From Bacteroidales bacterium UBA1035 (lineage in GTDB: Bacteria > Bacteroidota > Bacteroidia > Bacteroidales > Dysgonomonadaceae): 16,337 nucleotides of DNA. The stretch covers positions 29,917 to 46,253 of the forward strand of contig DCEG01000040.1 of assembly GCA_002316835.1 (NCBI GenBank), in the 5' to 3' direction. The notes below the pieces were generated by a model, which saw only the letters and a program-made list of their open reading frames with translations, did no database searches and had not been told where the DNA came from. Numbering within the stretch: position 1 is the stretch's first letter; every line of letters begins with the position of its first letter. Made by a program: the position numbers and the translations under genes. Below, piece by piece: positions 1-7,869 of this stretch.

Positions 1-2505
1 TGTTTTGTTTTTTATCTTTTTGTAGTAAATAAATATTAACCATCCGGCCGTAAGCAACATAATCAGTAACGCGATGTAAGCGATAGTATCAGTGACTTTA
101 ATGCTTTGAGGTTCGAAACGGAATTCTACTGTATGTTTTCCAGTTGGAATAGGAAGTGCACGAAGTGTGTAATTGGCGCGAAGCATCTCAGCCGGTTGTC
201 CATCGATGGTGATTTTCCATCCTTTGGGGTAATACACTTCGGAGAAAACGGCGAGTTCGTCTTTTTTTGCGTCAACGTTGTAAGTAATAAAATTGGAATC
301 GTAACCGGCAAGCTGAATCGTTGACGAAGAATCGGCGGGAGTTATGTTGATGCCTTGCAAAATAGGTTCATACTTTTTGTCGGCAACGGCTTGTGTATGT
401 AAATCGATAGTTGCCAGTGCGTCAATTTCTTCATCGGCATTGTTCACAAACTGAATATCATTTACAAACCAGGCATTTCCCATAGCATACGGATTTTCAA
501 CAGGAACGGTTCCACCTTGTGTGGGCATAATTACCCATTTGGTATTCAGCATATTCAGTACCTTGTATCCATCAGCATTCACAGTATCCATCGCCCCCTG
601 TGTGTTGACAATATCTTGTTGCAATGCACCCATTTCTTTGGACAGATGTACATCGATCATATCTTGGTATCGTCTCAGTTTTGCCGCGTGATATCCGCCG
701 ATAACTTTGTGATAATAAGGCGTAACGCCATCGTTGAAAGTGCTGGTTGCCATATTGAGCACACGGTAATATTTTGTGGTATCCTGCAAAATAATTTCAT
801 CGGTTTGTGTTTTTGTAAACATCTGTTGCTGACTGGATTTTGGGGTGAAATCACCATCGTTGAGGTAACGTTTATTCACGCTCCACATGTCGATAAGGCA
901 CAACAACAATATTGCACTTACTGCCCATTCCGGTTTTATTTTTTTGTTGATAAGTAACCACAATAAAACAGTCCCTATAGCAATGATAAAAAAGCTTCTC
1001 CAGGCATCGGCAGTGAAAATTGAAACACGCATATCGGTTAGGTTGCCTATTACAGCTTGAACGTGTTCCGTCGGCAACGATTGCAGTTGCTGCATCTCGA
1101 AATTGGAGATATACGATGGGAAAAACAGTTTTGGTGCAAGGGCAAAAAGTAACGTAAATCCACCCGTGACACCTAAACTAATATACAGGTATTTCATGTT
1201 GTCTTTAAGTATTTCTGGCTTTTGGATAATTTCCTTTACTGCGAGCGCTGCCAGCAATGGAATAGTAAATTCTGCGACCACCAAAATAGACGAAACAGTT
1301 CGGAACTTATTATACATCGGAACATAATCAATAAAGAAATCGGTAAGCGGCATAAAATTTTTGCCCCACGATAGCAATATCGAGAAAATTGTTCCTGCCA
1401 GAAGTGCCCACTTCATGGGACCCTTTACGATAAAAAGTCCCAAAATAAACAACATCAACACAAAAGCACCCGCGTAAACCGGCCCAGATGTTCCGGGCTG
1501 ATCGCCCCAATATTGCCCGATTTGCCGGTACAATTCGCGGTACTCAGGGCGCGCTTTTTCCATAGCTTTCGCATTTTCAGAAATCGGAACAGAGGCTCCG
1601 CCTTTGGTATTGGGAACAAGAAGCGTCCATGTTTCGCCAATGCCGTAACTCCACGCGGTTATATAATCGCGCTCCAGTCCGTTATCGGATTTGTTCTCAG
1701 CTCCGTGGTGAGATAATTCCGATTTTCCACGCATTGTTTCTTTCGAGTATTCGTAGGTATGATACAAATTGGACGAATTTGCCAGCACTCCAATCAGTCC
1801 GGCGACAACAACAACGGCTGTTGATTTCAAAAAATCGGTAAGTTTTTTCTCACGAATAGCTTCCACCAGAAAAGCAACAACTATAAAAAACATCAGAAAG
1901 AAAAAGTAATAACTCATCTGAATATGGTTCGCCGATATTTGGAATGCCACGAAAATCATGATAAGCAGTGCTCCCAATAAGTGTTTTTTTCGATATACAT
2001 ACACCAAACCTGCAATCGTTGGTGAAATATATGCCAACGTAATAAATTTCCAGATATGGCCTGCTGCGATAATTATGAAAAAGTACGATGAAAAGGCCCA
2101 AATTATTGCTCCCAGTGCGCTGATCAACGGCGATGCTTTAAATGCCCGCATCAGGATGTAAAAACCGAGCAACATGATGAATACCAGAAAAACATAATTC
2201 GGCAAAAAGAGTTGATACGCTTTTTTTGCTAAATCCAGCGGTTTACTGGAATCGTATGTGGGGCTCATCTGATACGATGGCATTCCGCCGAACATGGAGA
2301 GATTCCATCGGGTGCGTTCACCGTCGTGACGAGACATAAAATCTCGCTGTTCCTGTCCTTGTCCGATGGCGGCTAGCGAGTCGTGCTGTGTGATAACGCG
2401 ACCGTCCATAACTGCCGGAGCAAAATAGATAAATGAGATAAGGATAAATGAGATGATTACGATTAAATCGGGCAAAAATTTCTTGAGTTCCTGGGAATTT
2501 TTCAT
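1..2505 (-). CDS. YfhO-family polytopic membrane protein, C-terminus cut by window edge
   Basis: One continuous open frame runs from an ATG at 2505 to the left edge without a stop (835 codons visible). It begins MKNSQELKKF, followed by a transmembrane helix at about residues 12-29. A periplasm-facing loop follows (HDSLAAIGQGQEQRDF, about 41-56, then RWNLSMFGGMPSYQ). Many hydrophobic segments come next, then a soluble stretch around 600-780 and a last helix (IAYIALLIMLLTAGWLIF) ending in a Lys-rich tail. This layout and length match the YfhO family (COG4485), large GT-C-like membrane proteins. In Bacillus, YfhO is linked to glycosylation of lipoteichoic acid; the Bacteroidota members have no settled role, so the substrate is unknown. 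Because the last helix and basic tail are present, probably only a few residues are missing. The gene is separated from menE by 239 bases with a candidate promoter, so it is probably its own transcription unit. Confidence 0.88.
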   Translation of the reverse strand, partial: MKNSQELKKFLPDLIVIISFILISFIYFAPAVMDGRVITQHDSLAAIGQGQEQRDFMSRHDGERTRWNLSMFGGMPSYQMSPTYDSSKPLDLAKKAYQLFLPNYVFLVFIMLLGFYILMRAFKASPLISALGAIIWAFSSYFFIIIAAGHIWKFITLAYISPTIAGLVYVYRKKHLLGALLIMIFVAFQISANHIQMSYYFFFLMFFIVVAFLVEAIREKKLTDFLKSTAVVVVAGLIGVLANSSNLYHTYEYSKETMRGKSELSHHGAENKSDNGLERDYITAWSYGIGETWTLLVPNTKGGASVPISENAKAMEKARPEYRELYRQIGQYWGDQPGTSGPVYAGAFVLMLFILGLFIVKGPMKWALLAGTIFSILLSWGKNFMPLTDFFIDYVPMYNKFRTVSSILVVAEFTIPLLAALAVKEIIQKPEILKDNMKYLYISLGVTGGFTLLFALAPKLFFPSYISNFEMQQLQSLPTEHVQAVIGNLTDMRVSIFTADAWRSFFIIAIGTVLLWLLINKKIKPEWAVSAILLLCLIDMWSVNKRYLNDGDFTPKSSQQQMFTKTQTDEIILQDTTKYYRVLNMATSTFNDGVTPYYHKVIGGYHAAKLRRYQDMIDVHLSKEMGALQQDIVNTQGAMDTVNADGYKVLNMLNTKWVIMPTQGGTVPVENPYAMGNAWFVNDIQFVNNADEEIDALATIDLHTQAVADKKYEPILQGINITPADSSSTIQLAGYDSNFITYNVDAKKDELAVFSEVYYPKGWKITIDGQPAEMLRANYTLRALPIPTGKHTVEFRFEPQSIKVTDTIAYIALLIMLLTAGWLIFIYYKKIKNKT

Positions 2506-2600
2506 CGTTATATTGCTTGTGAGTTTGTTATCGAAATTAATTTGTTTTGGGTGCTATTTTGAATTGTTATCGGAATTATTAGTAAGTATTTAACCTTGCT

Positions 2601-2703
2601 CCCGTCTATTGACGGGTATTTCCCTTTCATCAAAAGTGAAAATTTGCAGGCTGCAAATAGATATCAAAAGGTAAATATATTACCGGTGTGACTGTTACCT
2701 TTT
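2601..2703 (-). other. Three inverted repeats upstream of the yfhO-family gene
   Basis: The gap between menE and the yfhO-type gene holds three perfect inverted repeats. AAAAGGTAA at 2666-2674 pairs with TTACCTTTT at 2695-2703. ATTTGCAG at 2642-2649 pairs with CTGCAAAT at 2651-2658 across one base. CCCGTC at 2601-2606 pairs with GACGGG at 2611-2616 around a TATT loop. If transcription starts at the candidate promoter at 2718-2725, all three lie in a leader of about 200 bases. The outermost hairpin could instead be a weak terminator for menE, but only a short T-run (TTTT) follows it on the minus strand. The 17-base palindrome could be a protein-binding site. Function is not known. Confidence 0.45.
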
Positions 2704-2717
2704 GTTCCGACAAAATG

Positions 2718-2725
2718 CAAATTTA
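2718..2725 (-). promoter_or_regulatory. Candidate Bacteroidota -7 element for the yfhO-family gene
   Basis: The minus strand reads TAAATTTG, a full match to TAnnTTTG. It sits just after the menE stop and about 210 bases before the yfhO-type ATG. The region about 19 bases upstream is T-rich but has no clear TTTG, so the -33 element is weak. The motif is short and AT-rich, so a chance match is possible. Confidence 0.45.
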
Positions 2726-2744
2726 CAAGATTATTCTCGTAAAA

Positions 2745-3800
2745 CTACCTTTTATGGGCCGTAAATCGTTCTAATGTTTCCTTTCTCAAAATTTTATTAG
2801 ATACTGAATAAACAAATTGCGGCATATAAAACAGTTCTTTTGGTATTTCGTATTTTTGTAAGTTGTATCGAAAGTTTTTCTTGAGTTCTGCTTCTTTTTC
2901 TGCAGAATATGGGTTAGATTCAATAATCAAAACAACCTTGTAACCGAGGGCTTTATCGGGAATGGATGTAATAAAAAAAGATGAATCAATTAGTGTTTCC
3001 AGTTTTTTTTCAATAGCTTCGGGGGAAACTTTTATTCCGCCCGAGTTTATTATCGTGTCTGCTCTACCTATCCATCTGAACGAATTGTCACTCGTGAGCT
3101 TTACTATGTCATTGGTTACGAACTCTGTGTCAGACAAGTGAGGAGCTGTTATTACAAGACATCCGCGTGAATCCTGACGGATCGTGACTCCATCAAGAGT
3201 CGTGAAATCTTCTGATTTTGTTTCTCCGTTAATACGTCGTAACGCAATGTGCGAAGCAGTCTCGGTCATTCCATATGTTTCGTAAAGTGCCACCGGGATT
3301 TTCTGTGCCACCTTTTCGAGGTGCAATCCAACGCTTCCACCACCCACGATGCAATTTTTTATCGGAGTTTTTCCCATACTCATTATTGAGTTTTGCAACT
3401 GATAAGGAGTAATGGCAACAAAATCGATTTGGGAGCGTAGCCTTGTAAAAGGATTAGCTGCCGGCTTGGTAGTAATAAGATTGAATTTACCTTCAATTGC
3501 CCGTACCAACATCATTTTTCCAGCAATATGCGAAGCAGGTAAACACAGCAATGCTGTTTTGGATTCATCCATTCCGAAAAAACGGTTGGTTATCCTGGCA
3601 GAATTACGCATAGCGGTTTTCGATAACAAAATCTCCTTGGGTACACCTGTGGAACCGGATGTGTGTAACACAACCGTAGCTGAGTTATTAAACCACTCAC
3701 TCAGAAAATGAAAGATATCTTTTTCCCAATCTTCACAAGTTTGTAAAGTTTGTTCTGTTTTTTCAACATCGTATAATAGATCGTTTAATTTTATATGCAT
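2745..3800 (-). CDS. menE: o-Succinylbenzoate-CoA ligase (MenE)
   Basis: Acyl/aryl-CoA synthetase that adenylates o-succinylbenzoate and joins it to CoA in menaquinone synthesis. With the start at 3800 the protein has 351 residues. Visible motifs are the phosphate-binding loop HTSGSTGVPKE (46-56), the YETYGMTETA motif (173-182), the hinge region WIGRADTIINSGGIKV (243-258) and a C-terminal NKILRKE with the expected catalytic Lys (about 336). It is shorter at the N-terminus than the E. coli enzyme (about 450 residues), as I expect for Bacteroidota MenE. An in-frame ATG at 3833 would add 11 residues and overlap menC by 25 bases. I prefer 3800, which lies 8 bases after the menC stop and just before the conserved region. 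It is the last gene of the men run. Confidence 0.92.
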   Translation of the reverse strand: MHIKLNDLLYDVEKTEQTLQTCEDWEKDIFHFLSEWFNNSATVVLHTSGSTGVPKEILLSKTAMRNSARITNRFFGMDESKTALLCLPASHIAGKMMLVRAIEGKFNLITTKPAANPFTRLRSQIDFVAITPYQLQNSIMSMGKTPIKNCIVGGGSVGLHLEKVAQKIPVALYETYGMTETASHIALRRINGETKSEDFTTLDGVTIRQDSRGCLVITAPHLSDTEFVTNDIVKLTSDNSFRWIGRADTIINSGGIKVSPEAIEKKLETLIDSSFFITSIPDKALGYKVVLIIESNPYSAEKEAELKKNFRYNLQKYEIPKELFYMPQFVYSVSNKILRKETLERFTAHKR

Positions 3801-3808
3801 TTTCTCAT

Positions 3809-4843
3809 TTATAAAACAGAACTCAAATCCCAATTGCGATGTATGTCATAAAACAATTGTGCATTTTTTATTTCGAGGGGTGAGGGAATGTTATTTTTGT
3901 AAAGCAAGCCTGTACCCAGTCCTTGCGGTAGTGTTGTCTGAAGCGATGCAGTCCATTGTGCGATGGCATTTAGTCCTATATTGCTCTCCAATGCCGATGT
4001 TATCCACCATCCTATGTCCCTTTTCTTGGCTAATGCTATCCATTGTTCTGCAACGGTGAAACCGCCTATTAAAGATGGTTTAAGGATGATAAAATGTGGT
4101 TTTACCTGTTCGAGCAGGGTTTTATTGGGTAATATGCCTATTAATTCTTCGTCCAGAGCAATGGGGATAGGCGATTTCTCACAAATTACGGCCATTTCTT
4201 CCCATTGGAGAGGTTTTATAGGCTGCTCGACTGAATGGATGTGGTATTCTGAAAAAAGCTTTAGATTTTCTAATGCATTTCTCGGACTGAAGCCGCCATT
4301 AGTATCCAACCTGATTTCAATATCGCTGGGCGAAAACTCTTTTCTTATATCAGTCAGTAGGGTAAGCTCAGTTTCCAGCTCCAAAGCGCCTACTTTTATT
4401 TTTATGCATCGATATCCTGCATCTATTTTTTCGCGAATCTGTTTTCGCATAAATTCCTTGCTTCCCATCCACACCAATCCGTTTATGGGAATTCCGGTTT
4501 TTCCTTCCGAAAACGAGCTCTTAAATAATCGGTGTAAACCTCCTTGTTTTAAGTCTATTGCAGCAGTCTCCAGCCCAAAAGCGATGGATGGAAATTCCGA
4601 TAGTCTTATTTGTGTTATGTTTTTCCCCTGATCGATATCGGAACAGAGTTGTTTGAGCGCCTGTTCGTAATGGTGTGGCGGATCTATACTGAGCCCCGGT
4701 ATTGTAGAGCATTCACCTATTCCCATCATTCCGTTTTCTTCCAATATCAAAAAGGATGAAGATTTACTATACAAAACCCCACGCGATGTACCCGCCGGAA
4801 ATTTAAACCGGAAGTCAATAGTGGTGTAACGGGCTCTCAACAT
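3809..4843 (-). CDS. menC: o-Succinylbenzoate synthase (MenC)
   Basis: Enolase-superfamily enzyme that dehydrates SHCHC to o-succinylbenzoate. The 344 residues show the full catalytic set: K148-x-K150 (IKIKVG), metal ligands D180 (RLDTNGG), E206 (SVEQP) and D231 (ALDEE), and the second catalytic Lys K255 (ILKPSLIGG). The N-terminal capping domain covers about residues 1-110, followed by the barrel. The start ATG at 4843 lies 21 bases after the menB stop, and the stop lies 8 bases before the preferred menE start, consistent with co-transcription. The protein is intact, with no missing key residue. A 222-codon open frame on the opposite strand (3963-4631) is a shadow of this gene. Confidence 0.95.
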   Translation of the reverse strand: MLRARYTTIDFRFKFPAGTSRGVLYSKSSSFLILEENGMMGIGECSTIPGLSIDPPHHYEQALKQLCSDIDQGKNITQIRLSEFPSIAFGLETAAIDLKQGGLHRLFKSSFSEGKTGIPINGLVWMGSKEFMRKQIREKIDAGYRCIKIKVGALELETELTLLTDIRKEFSPSDIEIRLDTNGGFSPRNALENLKLFSEYHIHSVEQPIKPLQWEEMAVICEKSPIPIALDEELIGILPNKTLLEQVKPHFIILKPSLIGGFTVAEQWIALAKKRDIGWWITSALESNIGLNAIAQWTASLQTTLPQGLGTGLLYKNNIPSPLEIKNAQLFYDIHRNWDLSSVL

Positions 4844-4864
4844 AGTTCTTTGTTTGAACGAAAT

Positions 4865-5680
4865 TTACGGCAATTTAGGATATTTCCCAAAATCGGGTTT
4901 GCGTTTTTCCAGGAACGCTCGTTTTCCTTCATGAGCTTCTTCCGTCATATAGTAGAGCATTGTAGCATTTCCGGCAAGTTCCTGAATACCTGCTTGTCCG
5001 TCTAGTTCGGCATTCAATCCGGCCTTAATCATTCGCAAAGCCAATGGGCTGTGATTCATCATTTCCTTACACCATTTCACGGTTTCGTTTTCTAACTCTT
5101 CAGAAGGTACAACCGTGTTTACTATTCCCATATCCAAAGCTTCCCGAGCAGAATATTGACGACAGAGAAACCAGATTTCACGAGCCTTTTTCTGGCCGAC
5201 AACGCGAGCCAGATATGAAGAACCGAATCCGGCATCAAAGCTTCCTACACGCGGACCGGTTTGGCCAAAGATAGCGTTTTCCGAAGCGATGGAAAGATCA
5301 CATACAACGTGCAACACATGGCCACCGCCGATAGCATATCCATTTACCATTGCTACAACAGGCTTTGGAATGCTGCGGATAGCTTTCTGCAAGTCCAGCA
5401 CATTCAGACGCGGAACGCCGTCTTTACCGATGTATCCGGCAATATTTTTTACATTTTGGTCGCCGCCGGCGCAAAAAGCCTTGTCGCCTTCACCGGTAAT
5501 GACCACTACGGATACGTCGTTGCTCTCGCGGCAGTAAACCATCGCTTGCAGCATTTCCTGAATGGTGTCGGGTGTAAATGCATTGCGGTATCGCGGACGA
5601 TTGATAGTGATTTTTGCGATTCCTTCGAAATATTCAAACTTTATTTCTTCAAACTCTTTTATAGTTGTCCAGGTCCTCAT
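4865..5680 (-). CDS. menB: 1,4-Dihydroxy-2-naphthoyl-CoA synthase (MenB)
   Basis: Crotonase-fold enzyme that closes the second ring of OSB-CoA to give DHNA-CoA. The protein has 271 residues. Visible features are FCAGGDQNVK (69-78), the oxyanion-hole region NGYAIGGGH (113-121), and the block GQTGPRVGSFDAGFG (139-153) followed by KKAREIWFLCRQY (164-176). Q140-T141-G142 and W170 correspond to Gln154, Gly156 and Trp184 of the E. coli enzyme, with a constant offset of 14. This marks it as the bicarbonate-using type I form, since type II enzymes carry Asp in place of that Gly. The C-terminal signature DGQAGIQELAGNATMLYYMT is also present. It starts 15 bases after the menD stop and is followed 21 bases later by menC, so it is in the same operon. 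Confidence 0.96.
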   Translation of the reverse strand: MRTWTTIKEFEEIKFEYFEGIAKITINRPRYRNAFTPDTIQEMLQAMVYCRESNDVSVVVITGEGDKAFCAGGDQNVKNIAGYIGKDGVPRLNVLDLQKAIRSIPKPVVAMVNGYAIGGGHVLHVVCDLSIASENAIFGQTGPRVGSFDAGFGSSYLARVVGQKKAREIWFLCRQYSAREALDMGIVNTVVPSEELENETVKWCKEMMNHSPLALRMIKAGLNAELDGQAGIQELAGNATMLYYMTEEAHEGKRAFLEKRKPDFGKYPKLP

Positions 5681-5695
5681 ATTTTTTTGTTTTTA

Positions 5696-7390
5696 TTACG
5701 TGTTTTGGGTTTCGAGCTTTATGTTTCTGAAATATTCGCGATATGCTTCTGTATTGGCATCGCTATCTGTAAATATTTCTAATATCATAGCTTTTGTTGA
5801 ATTGAAAAGTACGTCGAGTTTTGATGATAATTCTTCTGTGCCGGAACACGAAAGATAATCAATTCCATAAGCATCAGCTAACGATTTTATTTTTGTATTA
5901 TGTGGAGTTGTGAATAGCTCCAGACAGTTATCCATCAATTGTTTATCGCCGATGAACCGGAAAATATTACCACCGTTATTATTCATTACAATGATCTTTA
6001 AGTTGTTAGACACATGGTTGTGCCACAGTCCGTTAGCTCCGTATATGAATGAAAGGTCACCCGTGAGAAAAACCGTTGGTTTATCGGACAATAAAGCGTA
6101 GCCGGCTGCTGTAGCCAAACTACCATCAATTCCCGAAACACCCCTATTGCAGAGATAAGTAATACCGGGTTGTGCCGGAAAAAGCTGCGTCCATCTTACC
6201 GAAGTACTGTTGGCTAATTGTAAAACGGATTTTTGTGGTATTTGTTCTAAAACAGCCTTGGTTACTGTCATATCCGACAACGATGGGATATCAACAAATG
6301 ATCGGTGTTGCTTTTCAATAACACTAACCTCTGACAGGTACATATTTGCGAAGTTGCTTCCGGTTTCAATGTAAGGCATCAAAGGCAGCACATCAATTGC
6401 TTTTACCGGTAATATGGAGGTAAGGCTGTAGTAAGTATCGGCATATGGCATTGTTGATTCGATCTGCCATTGCTCTGCTGCCGGATGTTTTCGTAAAAAC
6501 ATTTTCAATTGTTTACAGATAACTGAATTTCCTATCGTAATAAGTAAATCCGGAGCAAATTCGCTGTTATCTGTTTTATTGTTTATTCTTGAAAATAGCG
6601 ATTCCGGTTGCGTGACAACGTAATCCCCGGATATGTTGGATAAGTTTTCAGCTATCACCACCACATCCGATTGTTTAGATAATTTATCAGCTAATTCAGT
6701 CATCGCTTCGCTTTTCGGAAAAATGCCGAAAACAATAAGCTTACGTTTATGACGGACCCAATCGGTTTGTAGTTGTTGCAGCTGAGCATCTTCTATCTTT
6801 GCCGTAATGTCAGTTGTTTTAATTATTTTGGGATGGCTGTGTGTTTCCGGGAGTGCTACGTAAACAGGTTCCCGCAAAGGCACATTGATGTGTACCGGCC
6901 CTTGCGGATAGGTGAGTGCAGTATTGATGGCCTGAGCAACCTGTCTGTCTGAAAACCTTAAATCGGTTTCCGAAACGGTTTCCGTGGGAATTGTAAAAGA
7001 TGCCTTTATGTAATTGGCAAAAATATTATCCTGCCGCAAGGTTTGTCCGTCTGTTTGGTCTATCATTTCCTGCGGACGGTCCGCCGTAAATATAAGCAGA
7101 GGCAGGTGCTGATAGTATGCTTCGGATATCGCCGGTGCATAATTGAGAACGGCAGTTCCTGATGTACAAACAAGTGCAACCGGGTGACTGCTCTGTTGCA
7201 CCATCCCAAGTGCAAAATATGCAGCCGATCTTTCATCGGTAATACTCAGACAATCAATTTCACCGTGTCCGGCAAAAGCAAAAATAAGCGGAGCATTACG
7301 TGATCCCGGTGAAATTACGGCTTTTTGTACACCATAGCGATCACATATTTCAGGAATATTTTTTATTCCTTGTCGAAAATGAAAATCCAT
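5696..7390 (-). CDS. menD: SEPHCHC synthase (MenD)
   Basis: Thiamine-diphosphate enzyme that joins 2-oxoglutarate (after decarboxylation) to isochorismate. It has 564 residues, the normal length for the family. Visible motifs are SPGSRNAPL (27-35), the cofactor-activating Glu in TDERSAAYF (E53), ADRPQE (103-108), GPVHINVPLREP (164-175), NRGVSGIDGSLATAAG (415-430), and the ThDP/Mg site GDLSF (444-448) followed about 25 residues later by NNNGGNIFRF (470-479). It is intact. It begins a tight menD-menB-menC-menE run but is separated from menF by 479 bases of non-coding DNA. It may therefore have its own promoter, although I cannot point to a convincing one. Confidence 0.95.
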   Translation of the reverse strand: MDFHFRQGIKNIPEICDRYGVQKAVISPGSRNAPLIFAFAGHGEIDCLSITDERSAAYFALGMVQQSSHPVALVCTSGTAVLNYAPAISEAYYQHLPLLIFTADRPQEMIDQTDGQTLRQDNIFANYIKASFTIPTETVSETDLRFSDRQVAQAINTALTYPQGPVHINVPLREPVYVALPETHSHPKIIKTTDITAKIEDAQLQQLQTDWVRHKRKLIVFGIFPKSEAMTELADKLSKQSDVVVIAENLSNISGDYVVTQPESLFSRINNKTDNSEFAPDLLITIGNSVICKQLKMFLRKHPAAEQWQIESTMPYADTYYSLTSILPVKAIDVLPLMPYIETGSNFANMYLSEVSVIEKQHRSFVDIPSLSDMTVTKAVLEQIPQKSVLQLANSTSVRWTQLFPAQPGITYLCNRGVSGIDGSLATAAGYALLSDKPTVFLTGDLSFIYGANGLWHNHVSNNLKIIVMNNNGGNIFRFIGDKQLMDNCLELFTTPHNTKIKSLADAYGIDYLSCSGTEELSSKLDVLFNSTKAMILEIFTDSDANTEAYREYFRNIKLETQNT

Positions 7391-7471
7391 TTTAAGAATT
7401 TATTCAAGTAAATGATAAAACTACTACAACATTTTAATTAGATAAGCCCTGCGGCCATTGTGTCCGACTTA

Positions 7472-7487
7472 TGGCGTTTCAACGCCA
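7472..7487. repeat. Tight inverted repeat TGGCGTT-TC-AACGCCA
   Basis: Perfect 7-base arms separated by two bases, about 85 bases upstream of the menD start. It has no T-run on either strand, so it is not a classical terminator. It could be an intergenic repeat copy or a regulatory hairpin. Confidence 0.5.
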
Positions 7488-7736
7488 CGACTCCAGATAA
7501 ATATCAGGATAAGAACGAAGTTCGTATATCATTTCGTTCAAAACAAAATCAATCTTACAAGCACTATCAATTTAAAATGCTGCAACAAATAATTCAACGA
7601 ACTTAATGTTTCTCCAGCCTATTTTCTCAAAAAAACAGATGCAGAGTTTCTGAGAACAAAAATAACAACAATATTTTATTCTCCCGATATTTTTCAGAAT
7701 CTCGTTGTTTTACCTTAGACGAATAGATCGTCCACG

Positions 7737-7756
7737 TCCCGATAATTATCGAGGGA
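7737..7756. repeat. Palindromic element centred on CGATAATTATCG
   Basis: A perfect 12-base palindrome (7740-7751) flanked by TCC and GGGA, so the pairing extends outward past a small bulge. It lies between two smaller hairpins (7718-7732 and 7763-7776). Such a cluster resembles the small dispersed palindromes of Bacteroidota intergenic DNA. Only one copy is in this window, so repetition cannot be shown here. Confidence 0.45.
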
Positions 7757-7869
7757 GAATATCGCCCATTCGGGCGGACTCGCATTAGCTTTTAGCTTAT
7801 TATTGATCAGTTCATCTCTTTGCTAAAGCCAATAGCTAATAGCCGGTAACTTGTACATAGTTGCAACAG

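Larger units (their letters stand above)
7391..7869. other. 479-base non-coding gap inside the men cluster, hairpin-rich
   Basis: I see no convincing open frame or gene remnant here. It holds a series of inverted repeats: TGGCGTT/AACGCCA (7472-7487, 2-base loop), GAACGAA (7513-7519) with TTCGTTC (7533-7539), TTCTCA (7624-7629) with TGAGAA (7651-7656), GACGA/TCGTC (7718-7732), a palindrome at 7737-7756, CGCCC/GGGCG (7763-7776), and the near-palindrome GCCAATAGCTAATAGC (7828-7843). A TATTTTTG on the minus strand (7657-7664) fits the -7 consensus, but no -33 partner is evident and the region is AT-rich. The stretch may contain a menF 3' end, a menD promoter, or accumulated small repeats. Confidence 0.6.

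Noticed and set aside
517..957. 146-codon open frame on the plus strand near the left end
   Set aside because: Antisense to the yfhO-family gene, whose frame is continuous for 835 codons across the region.
3963..4631. 222-codon open frame on the plus strand
   Set aside because: It lies entirely antisense to menC, which has all its catalytic residues; its translation looks like a reversed shadow and has no recognisable domain.
5261..5782. 173-codon open frame on the plus strand
   Set aside because: Antisense to the menB start and the menD end, both clearly real; the translation has no family features.
7657..7664. TATTTTTG (minus strand) as a menD promoter
   Set aside because: It matches the -7 consensus, but there is no -33 partner and the stretch is very AT-rich, so chance is as likely.
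7763..7776. CGCCC/GGGCG hairpin as the menF terminator
   Set aside because: No T-run follows it on the minus strand and it lies about 95 bases after the stop; kept only as part of the hairpin-rich gap.
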